The notes under the pieces: model-generated | Database searches by the model: none | Seen by the model: only the letters and a program-made list of their open reading frames with translations | What the model was told of the DNA's origin: nothing | From: an uncultured Ruminiclostridium sp. | GTDB lineage: Bacteria; Bacillota; Clostridia; Oscillospirales; Ruminococcaceae | Length of the DNA: 64,000 nucleotides | Reading direction: 5' to 3' | Assembly (NCBI GenBank): GCA_934490165.1 | Contig: CAKSTB010000013.1 | Location: 25,268-89,267, forward strand | Position numbers and translations under genes: made by a program | Shown: in pieces, positions 49,905 to 58,381 of the stretch | Position numbering within the stretch: position 1 is the stretch's first letter | How the letters are laid out: each line of letters begins with the position of its first letter

Positions 49905-50120
49905 CCCTCGTGAAAGGCTGTGTATGCTTGGTTGGCTTTGCGTCCTGCCAAGCCTTGTTGCATACACTGCCCGGCATCCGTGCCGGGGGAGAAAACGGGG
50001 ACTGGCGTCCCTGCTCAAGCAAGGATGCTTGTAGTCAGCCACACACGGTCGTTGCACGATGCAACGACACAAACTGGCTGACAACCCGCTACTTGGGGCT
50101 ACGCCCCAAACCCCAATTTT
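49905..50120 (+). ncRNA. Highly structured leader element upstream of metG
   Basis: Several hairpins follow one another: TGTATGC/GCATACA with an inner GGTTGGC/GCCAAGCC arm (49920-49976), GCCCGGCA/TGCCGGG (49971-49989), GGGAC/GTCCC (about 49997-50012), and a long GTCAGCC/GGCTGAC stem (about 50034-50082) enclosing a perfect GTCGTTGCA-CGA-TGCAACGAC hairpin, then GGGGC/GCCCC (50096-50108). Compared with the AT-rich flanks this stretch is GC-rich. No T-box core sequence and no known riboswitch was recognised. It may be a repeat element or a new cis-regulator; I cannot tell which. Confidence 0.5.
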
Positions 50121-50167
50121 GTCAAAAAGGTTTTATAGCCTAACATCATATACAAGGAGAAAATAAA

Positions 50168-52096
50168 ATGAGCAAGACATACTATATAACCACCCCGATA
50201 TATTACCCCTCGGGTAACCCCCACATAGGACACTGTTACACAACAGTAGCCTGCGATACAATTGCACGCTTCAAGAGAATGCAGGGCTATGACGTAATGT
50301 TCCTTACAGGTACTGACGAGCACGGTCAGAAGATCGAGCTGAAAGCCGCCGAAAAGGGCGTAACTCCCAAGGAATACGTTGATGAGATAGTCGGAAACTT
50401 CAAGCGTCTGTGGGAAACCATGCACATAAGCTATGACCGTTTTATCAGAACAACGGACGACTATCATATAGAAACCGTACAGAAGATATTCAAGAAGCTG
50501 TACGAAAAGGGTTACATCTATAAAGGAACATACAAAGGCAAGTACTGCACACCGTGCGAGAGCTTCTGGACAGAAAGCCAGCTTGTTGACGGCAAGTGCC
50601 CCGACTGCGGACGTGAGGTAATTGAAGCAAACGAAGAAGCATACTTCCTGCGCCTTTCCGACTTTGCCGACAAGATCGAAAAGTTCCTTACCGAAACAGA
50701 CTATTTACAACCCAAGAGCCGTGTAAATGAAATGGTAAACAACTTTATAAAGCCCGGTCTTGAAGATCTCTGCGTATCGAGAACCAGCTTTACATGGGGC
50801 ATACCTGTTGACTTTGACAGCAAGCACGTTGTCTATGTATGGGTCGACGCTCTCTCAAACTATATCAGCGCGCTCGGTTACGATAACGAAAAGTACAACG
50901 ACTTTGAAAAGTACTGGCCTGCCGATATGCATATGACGGCAAAGGAAATAGTACGTTTCCACTCCATCGTATGGCCGATAATCCTTATGATGCTCGATCT
51001 GCCCCTGCCTAAGCACCTCTACGGTCACGGCTGGATAAACTTCAACGGCGATAAGATGAGCAAGTCAAAGGGCAATGTAGTAGATCCCTTCGTGCTCTGC
51101 GAGCGTTACGGTGTTGACGCTGTACGTTATCAGATACTGCGCGATATGCCGTACGGCAGTGACTGCAACTTCACAAACGAGCTTATGCTCACAAGAATAA
51201 ACGCAGACCTTGCAAACGACCTCGGTAACCTTGTTTCAAGAACGGTCGCAATGGCAGACAAGTATTTCGGCGGAACACTGCCCGCAGACAGAGTATCCGA
51301 CGAGCTTGACAGTCAGCTTATCGGTATGGCTCAGTCGCTGTGCGATACGGTTACTCCCCTTATCGAGCAGGCTCAGCACTCAAAAGCACTTGAAGAGATC
51401 TTCAAAGTAATTTCCCGTGCAAATAAGTACATTGACGAAACCGCACCGTGGGTACTCGCAAAGGACGAAAGCAACAATGCCCGTCTTGCGACCGTACTCT
51501 ATAACCTGCTTGAAACTATTCGTATCTGCTCTGCACTGCTCAGCCCCTTTATGCCCGCAACAATGCCTGAAGTATGGGAGCAGATAGGCGCAAGTGCAGA
51601 AGATACCGCTTTTGACAAGCTCGGCACATTCGGCGTTCTGCGTGCAGACGTTACGGTAAAGAAGGGCAGAGTGCTCTTCCCCAGAATCGACATAAAGAGT
51701 GAGATTGCAGAGCTTGAAAGCCTTATGAAGCCCAAGACCGTAATCAAAGAAGACGAGGATCTTGACAAGGCGGGAATAATCACGATAGACGACTTTGCAA
51801 AGGTCAAGCTCAGAACAGGTGAGATCACAGCCTGCGAAAAGATAAAGAAGTCAAAGAAGCTGCTTAAAATTCAGGTGGACGATGCAAGAGGCGGCAGACA
51901 GATAGTTTCCGGTATTGCAGAGTATTACACCCCCGAAGAGCTTATCGGAAAGAAGATCATATTCGTTGCCAACCTCTCACCTGCCAAGCTCTGCGGCGAG
52001 GAAAGCAACGGTATGCTCCTTGCCTGCGACGCAGGAGAAAAGGTACAGGTCGTATTCCTCGATAAGGATACGCCCAACGGCAGTACAGTAAGATAA
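50168..52096 (+). CDS. metG: Methionyl-tRNA synthetase MetRS with C-terminal tRNA-binding domain
   Basis: 642 residues. Class I signatures HIGH (NPHIGHCYTT) near residue 18 and KMSKS (GDKMSKSKGN, about residue 297). The zinc knuckle has Cys pairs in CTPCESFW and CPDCGR (about residues 127-152), the MetRS form 1 type. The anticodon domain follows, and the C-terminal ~110 residues are an OB-fold tRNA-binding domain (DDFAKVKLRTGEITACEKIKKSKKLLKIQVD ... SGIAEYYTPEELIGKKIIFVANLSPAKLCGEESNGMLLA). AAGGAG precedes the ATG. It is first of metG-metF-(activation domain)-metH, linking methionine charging and synthesis. Confidence 0.97.
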   Translation: MSKTYYITTPIYYPSGNPHIGHCYTTVACDTIARFKRMQGYDVMFLTGTDEHGQKIELKAAEKGVTPKEYVDEIVGNFKRLWETMHISYDRFIRTTDDYHIETVQKIFKKLYEKGYIYKGTYKGKYCTPCESFWTESQLVDGKCPDCGREVIEANEEAYFLRLSDFADKIEKFLTETDYLQPKSRVNEMVNNFIKPGLEDLCVSRTSFTWGIPVDFDSKHVVYVWVDALSNYISALGYDNEKYNDFEKYWPADMHMTAKEIVRFHSIVWPIILMMLDLPLPKHLYGHGWINFNGDKMSKSKGNVVDPFVLCERYGVDAVRYQILRDMPYGSDCNFTNELMLTRINADLANDLGNLVSRTVAMADKYFGGTLPADRVSDELDSQLIGMAQSLCDTVTPLIEQAQHSKALEEIFKVISRANKYIDETAPWVLAKDESNNARLATVLYNLLETIRICSALLSPFMPATMPEVWEQIGASAEDTAFDKLGTFGVLRADVTVKKGRVLFPRIDIKSEIAELESLMKPKTVIKEDEDLDKAGIITIDDFAKVKLRTGEITACEKIKKSKKLLKIQVDDARGGRQIVSGIAEYYTPEELIGKKIIFVANLSPAKLCGEESNGMLLACDAGEKVQVVFLDKDTPNGSTVR

Positions 52097-52131
52097 CATT
52101 GAGATAATATTTTAAAGGAACAAAAGACGGA

Positions 52132-52992
52132 ATGAAAATTAAAGATTTATACACACCCGGCAAGACCGTGTTCTCGCTCGAGGTATTTCCTCCGAACAAG
52201 AACTTCCCTATTGAAACGGTCTACAAGGCAGTAGACGGACTGGTTGCCACAAACCCCGCCTATATCAGCGTAACCTACGGAGCGGGAGGAAACCGTGCAA
52301 ACCGCTCCACCTGCGAGATCGCATCGCACATAAAGAAAGAGTACGGCATTGAGTCAATGGCTCACCTTACCTGCATAAACAGCACGCGTGACGATGTGGA
52401 TTTTATGCTTGACGATTTTTCTTCAAACGGCATTGAAAATATCCTTGCCTTAAGAGGCGATAACAAGCCCGATGAACAGCCTAAGTTTGATTTTCCCCAC
52501 GCAAGCGACCTTACGGCATATATAGCGTCAAAGGGAAATTTCGATATTGCAGGTGCGTGCTACCCCGAAACCCACGTTGACGCAGAAAGTGCCGAGGAAG
52601 ACATAAAGAACCTGAAGATAAAGGTTGACGCAGGCGCTTCTCACCTTGTTTCACAGCTATTCTTCGACAATTCCTGCTATTACGATTTTGAAAAGCGTGC
52701 AAGAGCCGCAGGCATAGATGTGCCTATTTCGGCAGGAATTATGCCCGTTACCAACAAAAAGCAGATCGAGCGTATGGTAACAATGTGCGGCGCAAGTCTG
52801 CCCTCCAAGTTTGTAAAGATGATGCAGAAGTACGAGAACGATCCCGAAGCGCTTAAAAGCGCGGGAATAGCATACGCTGTCGACCAGATAGTAGACCTTA
52901 TCTCAAACGATGTGCAAGGCATACACCTCTATGCTATGAATAACCCCGCTGTTGCGACACGCATCTACAACGGCATCAAGGATCTGTTATGA
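52132..52992 (+). CDS. metF: Methylenetetrahydrofolate reductase MetF
   Basis: 286 residues, FAD-binding TIM barrel that reduces 5,10-methylene-THF to 5-methyl-THF for MetH. Seen: FSLEVFPPNK at the start, SVTYGAGGNR, HLTCINSTRDD, LALRGD (residues ~100-106), DIAGACYPETH, and SHLVSQLFFD, all MTHFR blocks. The ATG is 35 bp after metG; the next gene starts inside its stop codon (ATGA). Length is as for short bacterial MetF without the C-terminal regulatory domain. Confidence 0.96.
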   Translation: MKIKDLYTPGKTVFSLEVFPPNKNFPIETVYKAVDGLVATNPAYISVTYGAGGNRANRSTCEIASHIKKEYGIESMAHLTCINSTRDDVDFMLDDFSSNGIENILALRGDNKPDEQPKFDFPHASDLTAYIASKGNFDIAGACYPETHVDAESAEEDIKNLKIKVDAGASHLVSQLFFDNSCYYDFEKRARAAGIDVPISAGIMPVTNKKQIERMVTMCGASLPSKFVKMMQKYENDPEALKSAGIAYAVDQIVDLISNDVQGIHLYAMNNPAVATRIYNGIKDLL

Positions 52993-53660
52993 TACTTCAG
53001 CCGATAGACAAGAACGAGGCTCTGCGTTATCTCGGCTGTAAGGACGGCACGGATAACGAGCAGATGCTCTCAATGCTGGATCTATGCGAAAAAGAGCTTT
53101 TAAAAGCCGCAAGTCCGAAGTATCTCTATGCCGTATACCCGATAAGCTTTACGAATGACGGTGTCAGAATTTCGGACAGCAATATAATACTTAAAGGCAA
53201 TTCAGCCGCCGCTCATTTAAAGAACTGCGACAGGATAGTGCTTATGTGCGCCACGCTCGGACAGGGAGTAGACGTGCTTTTAAGACGTTTGCAGGTATCG
53301 GATATGGCAAGCGCCGTTATCGTTGACAGCCTTGCAGGCGCGGCGATAGAGCAGGTCTGCAACAGGGCAGAAACAGAGATATTTGAAAAAGTAAAGTCAA
53401 ACAGCCGTACATGGAGATATTCTCCCGGATACGGCGACTTGCCGCTTGACATACAGTTTGATCTGCTGACGCTTTTACAGGCTCAGAAAAGGATAGGTCT
53501 TACTGTAATGAACAGCAATATGATGGTGCCTACGAAATCGGTAACGGCATTTATCGGACTGTCCGAGGGCGAGGTCGACAGAAGTACAAGAGGCTGTGAA
53601 AGCTGTAATATGAAAGACAGATGCAAATTCAGGAAAAGCGGAGGTCACTGTGGAAATTAA
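52989..53660 (+). CDS. Stand-alone MetH reactivation domain protein
   Basis: 223 residues, homologous to the SAM-binding activation domain of MetH, here a separate chain. It would bind SAM and re-methylate oxidised cob(II)alamin together with a flavodoxin. Visible blocks: RIVLMCATLGQGVDVLLRRLQVSDMASAVIVDSLAGAAIEQVCN and the SPGYGDLPLDIQFDLLTLL region, a hallmark of the family (RxSPGYG). The C-terminus has CESCNMKDRCKFR, a Cys motif. Overlaps metF at its start and metH at its end; both couplings suggest strict co-expression. Confidence 0.9.
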   Translation: MILQPIDKNEALRYLGCKDGTDNEQMLSMLDLCEKELLKAASPKYLYAVYPISFTNDGVRISDSNIILKGNSAAAHLKNCDRIVLMCATLGQGVDVLLRRLQVSDMASAVIVDSLAGAAIEQVCNRAETEIFEKVKSNSRTWRYSPGYGDLPLDIQFDLLTLLQAQKRIGLTVMNSNMMVPTKSVTAFIGLSEGEVDRSTRGCESCNMKDRCKFRKSGGHCGN

Positions 53661-56022
53661 AACATTACTTGAACAAAGAGGACTGCTCATTTTCGACGGT
53701 GCTATGGGTACTCAGCTGCAGGCTAAGGGGCTTAAGACGGGCGAAACTCCCGAGCTTTTAAACCTTACCGCAAAGGATCTGCTGAAAGAAATACACCGCA
53801 GTTATATAGATGCAGGCGCGGATATAATTTCCGCCAATACATTCGGTGCGAACTCATACAAGCTCAGCCACAGCGGAAAGAGCGTTGATGAAATTATCAC
53901 CGCAGGAATAGTAAACTGTAAAGAAGCGATAAAGGAAAGCGGTAAAGACGTTTTCTGTGCGCTTGATATAGGTCCTATAGGACAGCTCCTTGAGCCTACG
54001 GGAAGCCTTAAATTTGAAGAGGCTTACGACATATTCAAGGAAGAGATAGTTGCAGGCTATAAAGCGGGTGCGGACGTTGTTCTGTTTGAAACAATGACCG
54101 ACTTATACGAGCTTAAAGCCGCTATACTTGCCGCAAAGGAAAACTGCGATCTGCCTATTATATGCAGTATGACCTTTGAAGAAAGCGGTCGTACCTTTAC
54201 AGGTTGTCCCGCCGAAGCGGAAATACTGCTTTGCGAGGGACTGGGTGTAAGCGCAGTAGGTGTAAACTGCTCTCTCGGACCGAAAGAGCTTATGCCTATT
54301 ATCACGACGCTGTGTGAAAAGTCAAAGATACCGGTTATAGTAATGCCGAACGCAGGGCTTCCCGACCCGGCAACGGGCGAATATTCCATAGATGCCGAAG
54401 AATTCAGCGACTATGCCGTTGAGATAGCTGATCTCGGTGCAGGAATAATCGGCGGCTGCTGCGGTACAACACCCGAATTTATCCGCCGCACGGCAGATAA
54501 GGTAAAGGGCAGAAGGTACGAGCCTAAAAAGATAGAGCGTGTCTGCACGATATGCAGCGGCACGAACGTGGTAGAGGTAAGTCAGCCGCGTATAATCGGT
54601 GAGCGTATCAATCCCACCGGTAAAAAGCTGTTCAAGCAGGCGCTTATAAACGATGATATAGACTACATCTTAGGACAGGCTATAGAGCAGGTAAACGCAG
54701 GCGCGGATATACTTGACGTAAACGTGGGACTTCCCGACATTGACGAAAAGGCGATGATGATAAAGGCTGTCAAGAGCATTCAGGGCGTTACAAACGTACC
54801 GCTCCAGATAGACAGCACTATCCCCGAGGTACTTGAAGCGGCACTGCGTGTATACAACGGCAAGCCTATGGTAAACTCGGTAAACGGCGAGGAGGAGAGC
54901 CTTAAAAACGTTCTCCCGCTCGTTAAGAAATATGGTGCGGCAGTAGTCGGACTGACGCTTGACAAGGACGGCATACCGCCTAAGGCTGAACAGCGTGTTG
55001 CCATTGCCGAGAAGATAATCAAGCGTTGTGAAGAGATCGGTATTCCGAAAGAAGACATAGCGATAGACTGTCTTACACTTACCGCATCGGCTGAACAGCT
55101 TGCAGTCAACGAAACGCTCAAGGCAGTGCGTGCGGTAAAGGAAAGATTCGGGGTAAGAACGGTGCTCGGTGTATCGAATATTTCATTCGGCCTGCCCAAC
55201 CGCGAGCTTTTAAACCATATATTCCTGACAATGGCACTCGAAAACGGACTTGATCTGCCGATAATAAACCCCAACGTAGCCGCAATGACAGGCGCAGTAA
55301 GAGCATTCAAGTTATTAAAGGCGATAGATGTAAACTCTGTCGAATACATTGCCGCTTACGGCAGTGACACACCCGCGGCAGTTGCAAAGCCGAAATCTTC
55401 CGATGTAACGCTTGAATATGCTATCGACAACGGTTTAAAAGCCGAAGCGGCGAAGATAACCGAACAGCTGCTTACCGACACCGACCCGATGGTAATAATA
55501 AACGAGCGGCTTATCCCTGCCCTTGACAAGACAGGTACGCTGTTTGAACAGGGCAAGATATTCCTCCCTCAGCTGATCTTATCGGCGGGCGTTGCACAGA
55601 GCTGTTTTGATGTTATCAAGGCACACCTTGCAAAGAACAATTCCGAAACGGTAAGCAAGGGCAAGATAGTGCTTGCAACGGTAAAGGGCGATGTACACGA
55701 CATAGGCAAGAACATAGTAAAGGTTCTGCTTGAAAATTACGGTTACACCGTAATAGATCTCGGCAAGGACGTTGAGTATCAGGCGGTAGTCGATGCCGCA
55801 AGAAAGCACGAGGTAAAGCTTGTGGGACTGAGCGCACTTATGACCACTACGCTCAAATCCATGGAAGAAACGATAAAGCTTATCCACGACAACAAACTTA
55901 CCTGTAAGGTGGTTGTCGGCGGCGCGGTACTGACACCGGAATACGCCGAAAAGATAGGCGCAGACTTCTACGCAAAGGACGCTAAGGAAACGGTCGATAT
56001 TGCGAAGAGGGTTATAGGTTAA
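53650..56022 (+). CDS. metH: B12-dependent methionine synthase MetH, lacking the activation domain
   Basis: 790 residues, GTG start at 53650 after GGAGG, overlapping the activation-domain gene. N-terminal homocysteine domain (FDGAMGTQLQAKGL; zinc Cys in GVNCSLGP and GGCCGTTPEF, about residues 200-275), pterin-binding domain (GERINPTGKK to GLPNRE, about 320-580), B12 cap and B12-binding domain with the DxHxxG motif GDVHDIGKNIV (about residue 680) and GGAVLTPEYAEKIGADFYAKDA at the end. The ~300-residue activation domain is absent but encoded just upstream, the split form common in anaerobes. The cofactor is cobalamin; homocysteine receives methyl from 5-methyl-THF. Confidence 0.97.
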   Translation: MEIKTLLEQRGLLIFDGAMGTQLQAKGLKTGETPELLNLTAKDLLKEIHRSYIDAGADIISANTFGANSYKLSHSGKSVDEIITAGIVNCKEAIKESGKDVFCALDIGPIGQLLEPTGSLKFEEAYDIFKEEIVAGYKAGADVVLFETMTDLYELKAAILAAKENCDLPIICSMTFEESGRTFTGCPAEAEILLCEGLGVSAVGVNCSLGPKELMPIITTLCEKSKIPVIVMPNAGLPDPATGEYSIDAEEFSDYAVEIADLGAGIIGGCCGTTPEFIRRTADKVKGRRYEPKKIERVCTICSGTNVVEVSQPRIIGERINPTGKKLFKQALINDDIDYILGQAIEQVNAGADILDVNVGLPDIDEKAMMIKAVKSIQGVTNVPLQIDSTIPEVLEAALRVYNGKPMVNSVNGEEESLKNVLPLVKKYGAAVVGLTLDKDGIPPKAEQRVAIAEKIIKRCEEIGIPKEDIAIDCLTLTASAEQLAVNETLKAVRAVKERFGVRTVLGVSNISFGLPNRELLNHIFLTMALENGLDLPIINPNVAAMTGAVRAFKLLKAIDVNSVEYIAAYGSDTPAAVAKPKSSDVTLEYAIDNGLKAEAAKITEQLLTDTDPMVIINERLIPALDKTGTLFEQGKIFLPQLILSAGVAQSCFDVIKAHLAKNNSETVSKGKIVLATVKGDVHDIGKNIVKVLLENYGYTVIDLGKDVEYQAVVDAARKHEVKLVGLSALMTTTLKSMEETIKLIHDNKLTCKVVVGGAVLTPEYAEKIGADFYAKDAKETVDIAKRVIG

Positions 56023-56032
56023 AATATAAAAT

Positions 56033-56070
56033 CAACCTGCGGAATTTTTCCGCAGGTTGTATTTTTATTC
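56033..56070. terminator. Bidirectional terminator after metH
   Basis: CAACCTGCGGAA with TTCCGCAGGTTG around TTTT, then ATTTTTATT. Also ends the converging toxin transcript. Confidence 0.88.
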
Positions 56071-56622
56071 AAGCCATGTTCTGAACCAGTCCGGACGGCA
56101 TTTTGATAAATAGGATAATTTTCCGTTACGGTATACGGCAAATTGTTTAAACCGGGTTGTATTATCATATAAAACAGCTGTATCACAAACAGCCAGCACT
56201 TTAATAAGATTTTCAAAACTTTGAATATATCTTCTTTCGACATCGCTGTCAGGTATTCCGTGACCACCATGTAAAACACGATATGCAATACGCTTTTTAG
56301 CGATCTCCGGTGATTCAACCCCTACATAATGTAATTCAATAACAAAACCTTTTTCCTTTGCTTTGAGAATATTACTTATTATACTGTTTCCGCATAATGT
56401 AGTTTCCTGATTAAAAGATACGCCTTTTTCAATATTATTTTTTATTTTTTTCACAGCTATCTTTCCCGCTTTAACGGAATCAACAGGATTATCCCATCTG
56501 CCAAACTCTCTTACTATTTCATCGGTATTTACTCTGTCATATATTTTCAAGTAGTCGAGGGTTTGATATAAAGTTGACTTTCCTGCGCCATTCACACCGG
56601 CAATGATGATATATTTCTTCAT
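56065..56622 (-). CDS. Zeta-toxin-like AAA/P-loop kinase
   Basis: 185 residues. Walker A is AGVNGAGKST (about residues 8-17); DRVNTDEIVREFG and IELHYVGVESPEIAKKRIAYRVLHGGHGIP resemble the zeta/PezT and UPF-kinase group, where an Arg-rich lid (RRYIQSFENL) follows. Zeta toxins phosphorylate UDP-N-acetylglucosamine, but many relatives act on other substrates. Start ATG at 56620-56622 overlaps the stop of a 59-codon upstream ORF (TGATG), giving coupling. Both share a promoter with a palindrome over the -10 box. AT-rich compared with metH next door, consistent with transfer. Confidence 0.82.
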   Translation of the reverse strand: MKKYIIIAGVNGAGKSTLYQTLDYLKIYDRVNTDEIVREFGRWDNPVDSVKAGKIAVKKIKNNIEKGVSFNQETTLCGNSIISNILKAKEKGFVIELHYVGVESPEIAKKRIAYRVLHGGHGIPDSDVERRYIQSFENLIKVLAVCDTAVLYDNTTRFKQFAVYRNGKLSYLSKCRPDWFRTWLE

Positions 56623-56801
56623 CAGAAAAGATCCCTTTCGATAACCTTTTTCTGTTTTTCCTGTAGCAAATAGTTCCAGACAGTTTCAAAGAAATCCTTT
56701 TCTTCCTGTGTTTCAGACTCTGTTATAAGTTGTAAAAAATCATCGGAATGCAGATTTTTAAAATCTTCATATACCTTTGTGTATTTTGAAACATCGCACA
56801 T
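56622..56801 (-). CDS. Small protein (59 aa), putative antitoxin of the zeta-like kinase
   Basis: Not in an obvious family. 59 residues, acidic N-terminal two-thirds (SKYTKVYEDFKNLHSDDFLQLITESE) and a basic Lys/Gln-rich end (LLQEKQKKVIERDLF), helical in character. ATG at 56799-56801 follows GAGGTG by 6 bases. Its TGA overlaps the kinase ATG. Gene order small-protein then kinase, tight overlap and operator-like palindrome are those of type II toxin-antitoxin loci, where the antitoxin is made first. It is unlike epsilon or PezA, so if real it is a different partner. Assignment is inference. Confidence 0.65.
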   Translation of the reverse strand: MCDVSKYTKVYEDFKNLHSDDFLQLITESETQEEKDFFETVWNYLLQEKQKKVIERDLF

Positions 56802-56845
56802 ATAAACACCTCATTTCTTTATACAGCTGTGAAACAAACACGTTA

Positions 56846-56886
56846 AGTTGTTAATTTATTATAACAACTCTGCTCCGAAAAGTCAA
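56846..56886 (-). promoter_or_regulatory. Promoter and palindromic operator of the kinase locus
   Basis: Minus-strand TTGACT (56886-56881), 17-bp spacer, TATAAT (56863-56858). A perfect inverted repeat AGTTGTTA (56846-56853) and TAACAACT (56862-56869) with an 8-base spacer spans the -10 box, as expected for autoregulation. Confidence 0.72.
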
Positions 56887-56916
56887 ACGTTCAAATAAAT
56901 TCTATGTTTCTGCTGT

Positions 56917-56945
56917 TTGACTATCCCCCTCACCCGTGATATAAT
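56917..56945 (+). promoter_or_regulatory. sigma-A promoter of the hydrolase-bceRS transcript
   Basis: TTGACT, 17-bp spacer, TATAAT. Confidence 0.82.
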
Positions 56946-56978
56946 TACAATAATGGATAAAATTTTGGAGGGAAATAT

Positions 56979-57707
56979 ATGAATTACTACGAATACGGCA
57001 AAGAAAACGATAAGACGATCGTCTTTCTGCACGGGGCAAACTTTGTCCACAGCTTCGGCAGGCAATATCCGCTTGCCGAAAAATATCATCTTATTATTCC
57101 GCATATCATGGGCTACGGAGATGCCGCAGATGAGATTTTCGATACCGAAGCGGCAGTAAAACAGCTTGCCGATTTCATAGACGATATCGGCAAAAAGGTA
57201 ACGCTTGTCGGCTTTTCGCTCGGCGCTCAGCTTAGCGTTAAACTGTGTGCGGAATATCCGCAGTACTTTTCTTCTGCGATAATAGTTAGTCCGTGGCTTA
57301 TCAAAAAAGAGCCTATGCTCTCAAAGGTCATGGCTATGAACGAAAAGCAGTTTGCTTCATTCAAGAACAAACGGTTATGCAGCTTCATCGGGCTTATGAA
57401 CGGACTGCCCAAAGAGCAAAGGAAAGAATTTGTCGCACAGATGCAGAATGTGCACATCGAAACTGTAAGAAGCTCAGTCGACAACGGCATAACACTTGAT
57501 ACAATAAACGGCTTTGAAAATGCCGACTTCCCGGTGATCGCCCTTGCAGGCAGTAAAGAGCAGGCAGAGGTACACGACAGTGTAAAAGGTCTTGCCGCTA
57601 TGAATAAAAATTGCAGATATGAGATATGGGACAAAGCCGCCCATAATATCCCGCCGATGTTTGCAAAGCGGTTCAACGAACTTATCATAAGAATGGCAGA
57701 AATTTGA
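56979..57707 (+). CDS. Alpha/beta-fold hydrolase
   Basis: 242 residues. HGANFVHSFGRQY oxyanion-loop region (about residue 18), nucleophile elbow GFSLGAQLS (Ser about residue 81), and catalytic His near the end in KAAHNIPPMFAKRF; the acid is likely Asp in VIALAGSKEQAEVHDSV. Cytoplasmic, no signal. GGAGG precedes the ATG. Its stop overlaps the region where bceR starts and the genes read without a gap, so it is part of the antibiotic-response module, perhaps hydrolysing a lipid or drug; this is inference. Confidence 0.87.
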   Translation: MNYYEYGKENDKTIVFLHGANFVHSFGRQYPLAEKYHLIIPHIMGYGDAADEIFDTEAAVKQLADFIDDIGKKVTLVGFSLGAQLSVKLCAEYPQYFSSAIIVSPWLIKKEPMLSKVMAMNEKQFASFKNKRLCSFIGLMNGLPKEQRKEFVAQMQNVHIETVRSSVDNGITLDTINGFENADFPVIALAGSKEQAEVHDSVKGLAAMNKNCRYEIWDKAAHNIPPMFAKRFNELIIRMAEI

Positions 57708-57709
57708 CT

Positions 57710-58381
57710 ATGTACAAAATTTTTATTACAGAAGACGATCCCACGATAGCGCAGACGCTGAAAAAGCACCTTGAGGGCTGGGACTATAAGGTAGAATGCG
57801 CAAAGGATTTCCGCAATATCACCTCAGAGTTTGCCGCTTTCGACCCTCAGCTCGTACTGCTTGATATAAAACTTCCGTTCTATGACGGTTATTACTGGTG
57901 CGGCGAGATAAGGAAGCTCTCCAAAGTACCGGTCATCTTCCTTTCTTCCGCTTCCGACAATATGAATGTCGTCATGGCAATGAATATGGGCGGCGATGAT
58001 TTTATCGCAAAGCCGTTTGACCTGTCGGTGCTGACCGCTAAAATAAACGCCGTACTGCGCCGCGCTTATTCGTTTTCGGGCAGAAGCGACCTTATCTCGC
58101 ACGGCAGTGTGATACTTGATATTTCATCGGCGGTCGTCACAAACGGCGACAGAAAAGCCGAACTTACCAAGAACGAACTGCGTATACTCCAGACGCTGAT
58201 GGAGAGCGCAGGCAGAATAATCTCACGCGACACGCTTATGCAAAGGCTGTGGGAAACCGACTGCTTTGTTGATGAGAACACCCTCACGGTAAATGTCAGC
58301 AGACTGCGCAAAAAGCTTGAAAACATAGGGCTTGAAAACTACATCACGACCAAGGTCGGAATGGGGTATATGATCATATGA
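57710..58381 (+). CDS. bceR: OmpR-family response regulator (BceR-like)
   Basis: 223 residues. Receiver domain (1-120) with phospho-acceptor Asp in LLDIKLPFYDG (about residue 52) and Lys in FIAKPFD (about residue 102); DNA-binding winged helix at ~130-220 (LTKNELRILQTLMESAGRIISRDTLMQRLWETDCFVDENTLTVNVSRLRKKLE). The ATG at 57710 is chosen; a TTG two codons upstream overlaps the hydrolase stop. BceR-type regulators activate the ABC transporter behind bacitracin-like resistance; a matching box lies before bceA. Confidence 0.9.
   Translation: MYKIFITEDDPTIAQTLKKHLEGWDYKVECAKDFRNITSEFAAFDPQLVLLDIKLPFYDGYYWCGEIRKLSKVPVIFLSSASDNMNVVMAMNMGGDDFIAKPFDLSVLTAKINAVLRRAYSFSGRSDLISHGSVILDISSAVVTNGDRKAELTKNELRILQTLMESAGRIISRDTLMQRLWETDCFVDENTLTVNVSRLRKKLENIGLENYITTKVGMGYMII

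Noticed and set aside
49832..50160. T-box or SAM riboswitch before metG
   Set aside because: No T-box antiterminator core (AGGGTGGnACCGCG) and no recognisable SAM-riboswitch core; structures are of another kind.
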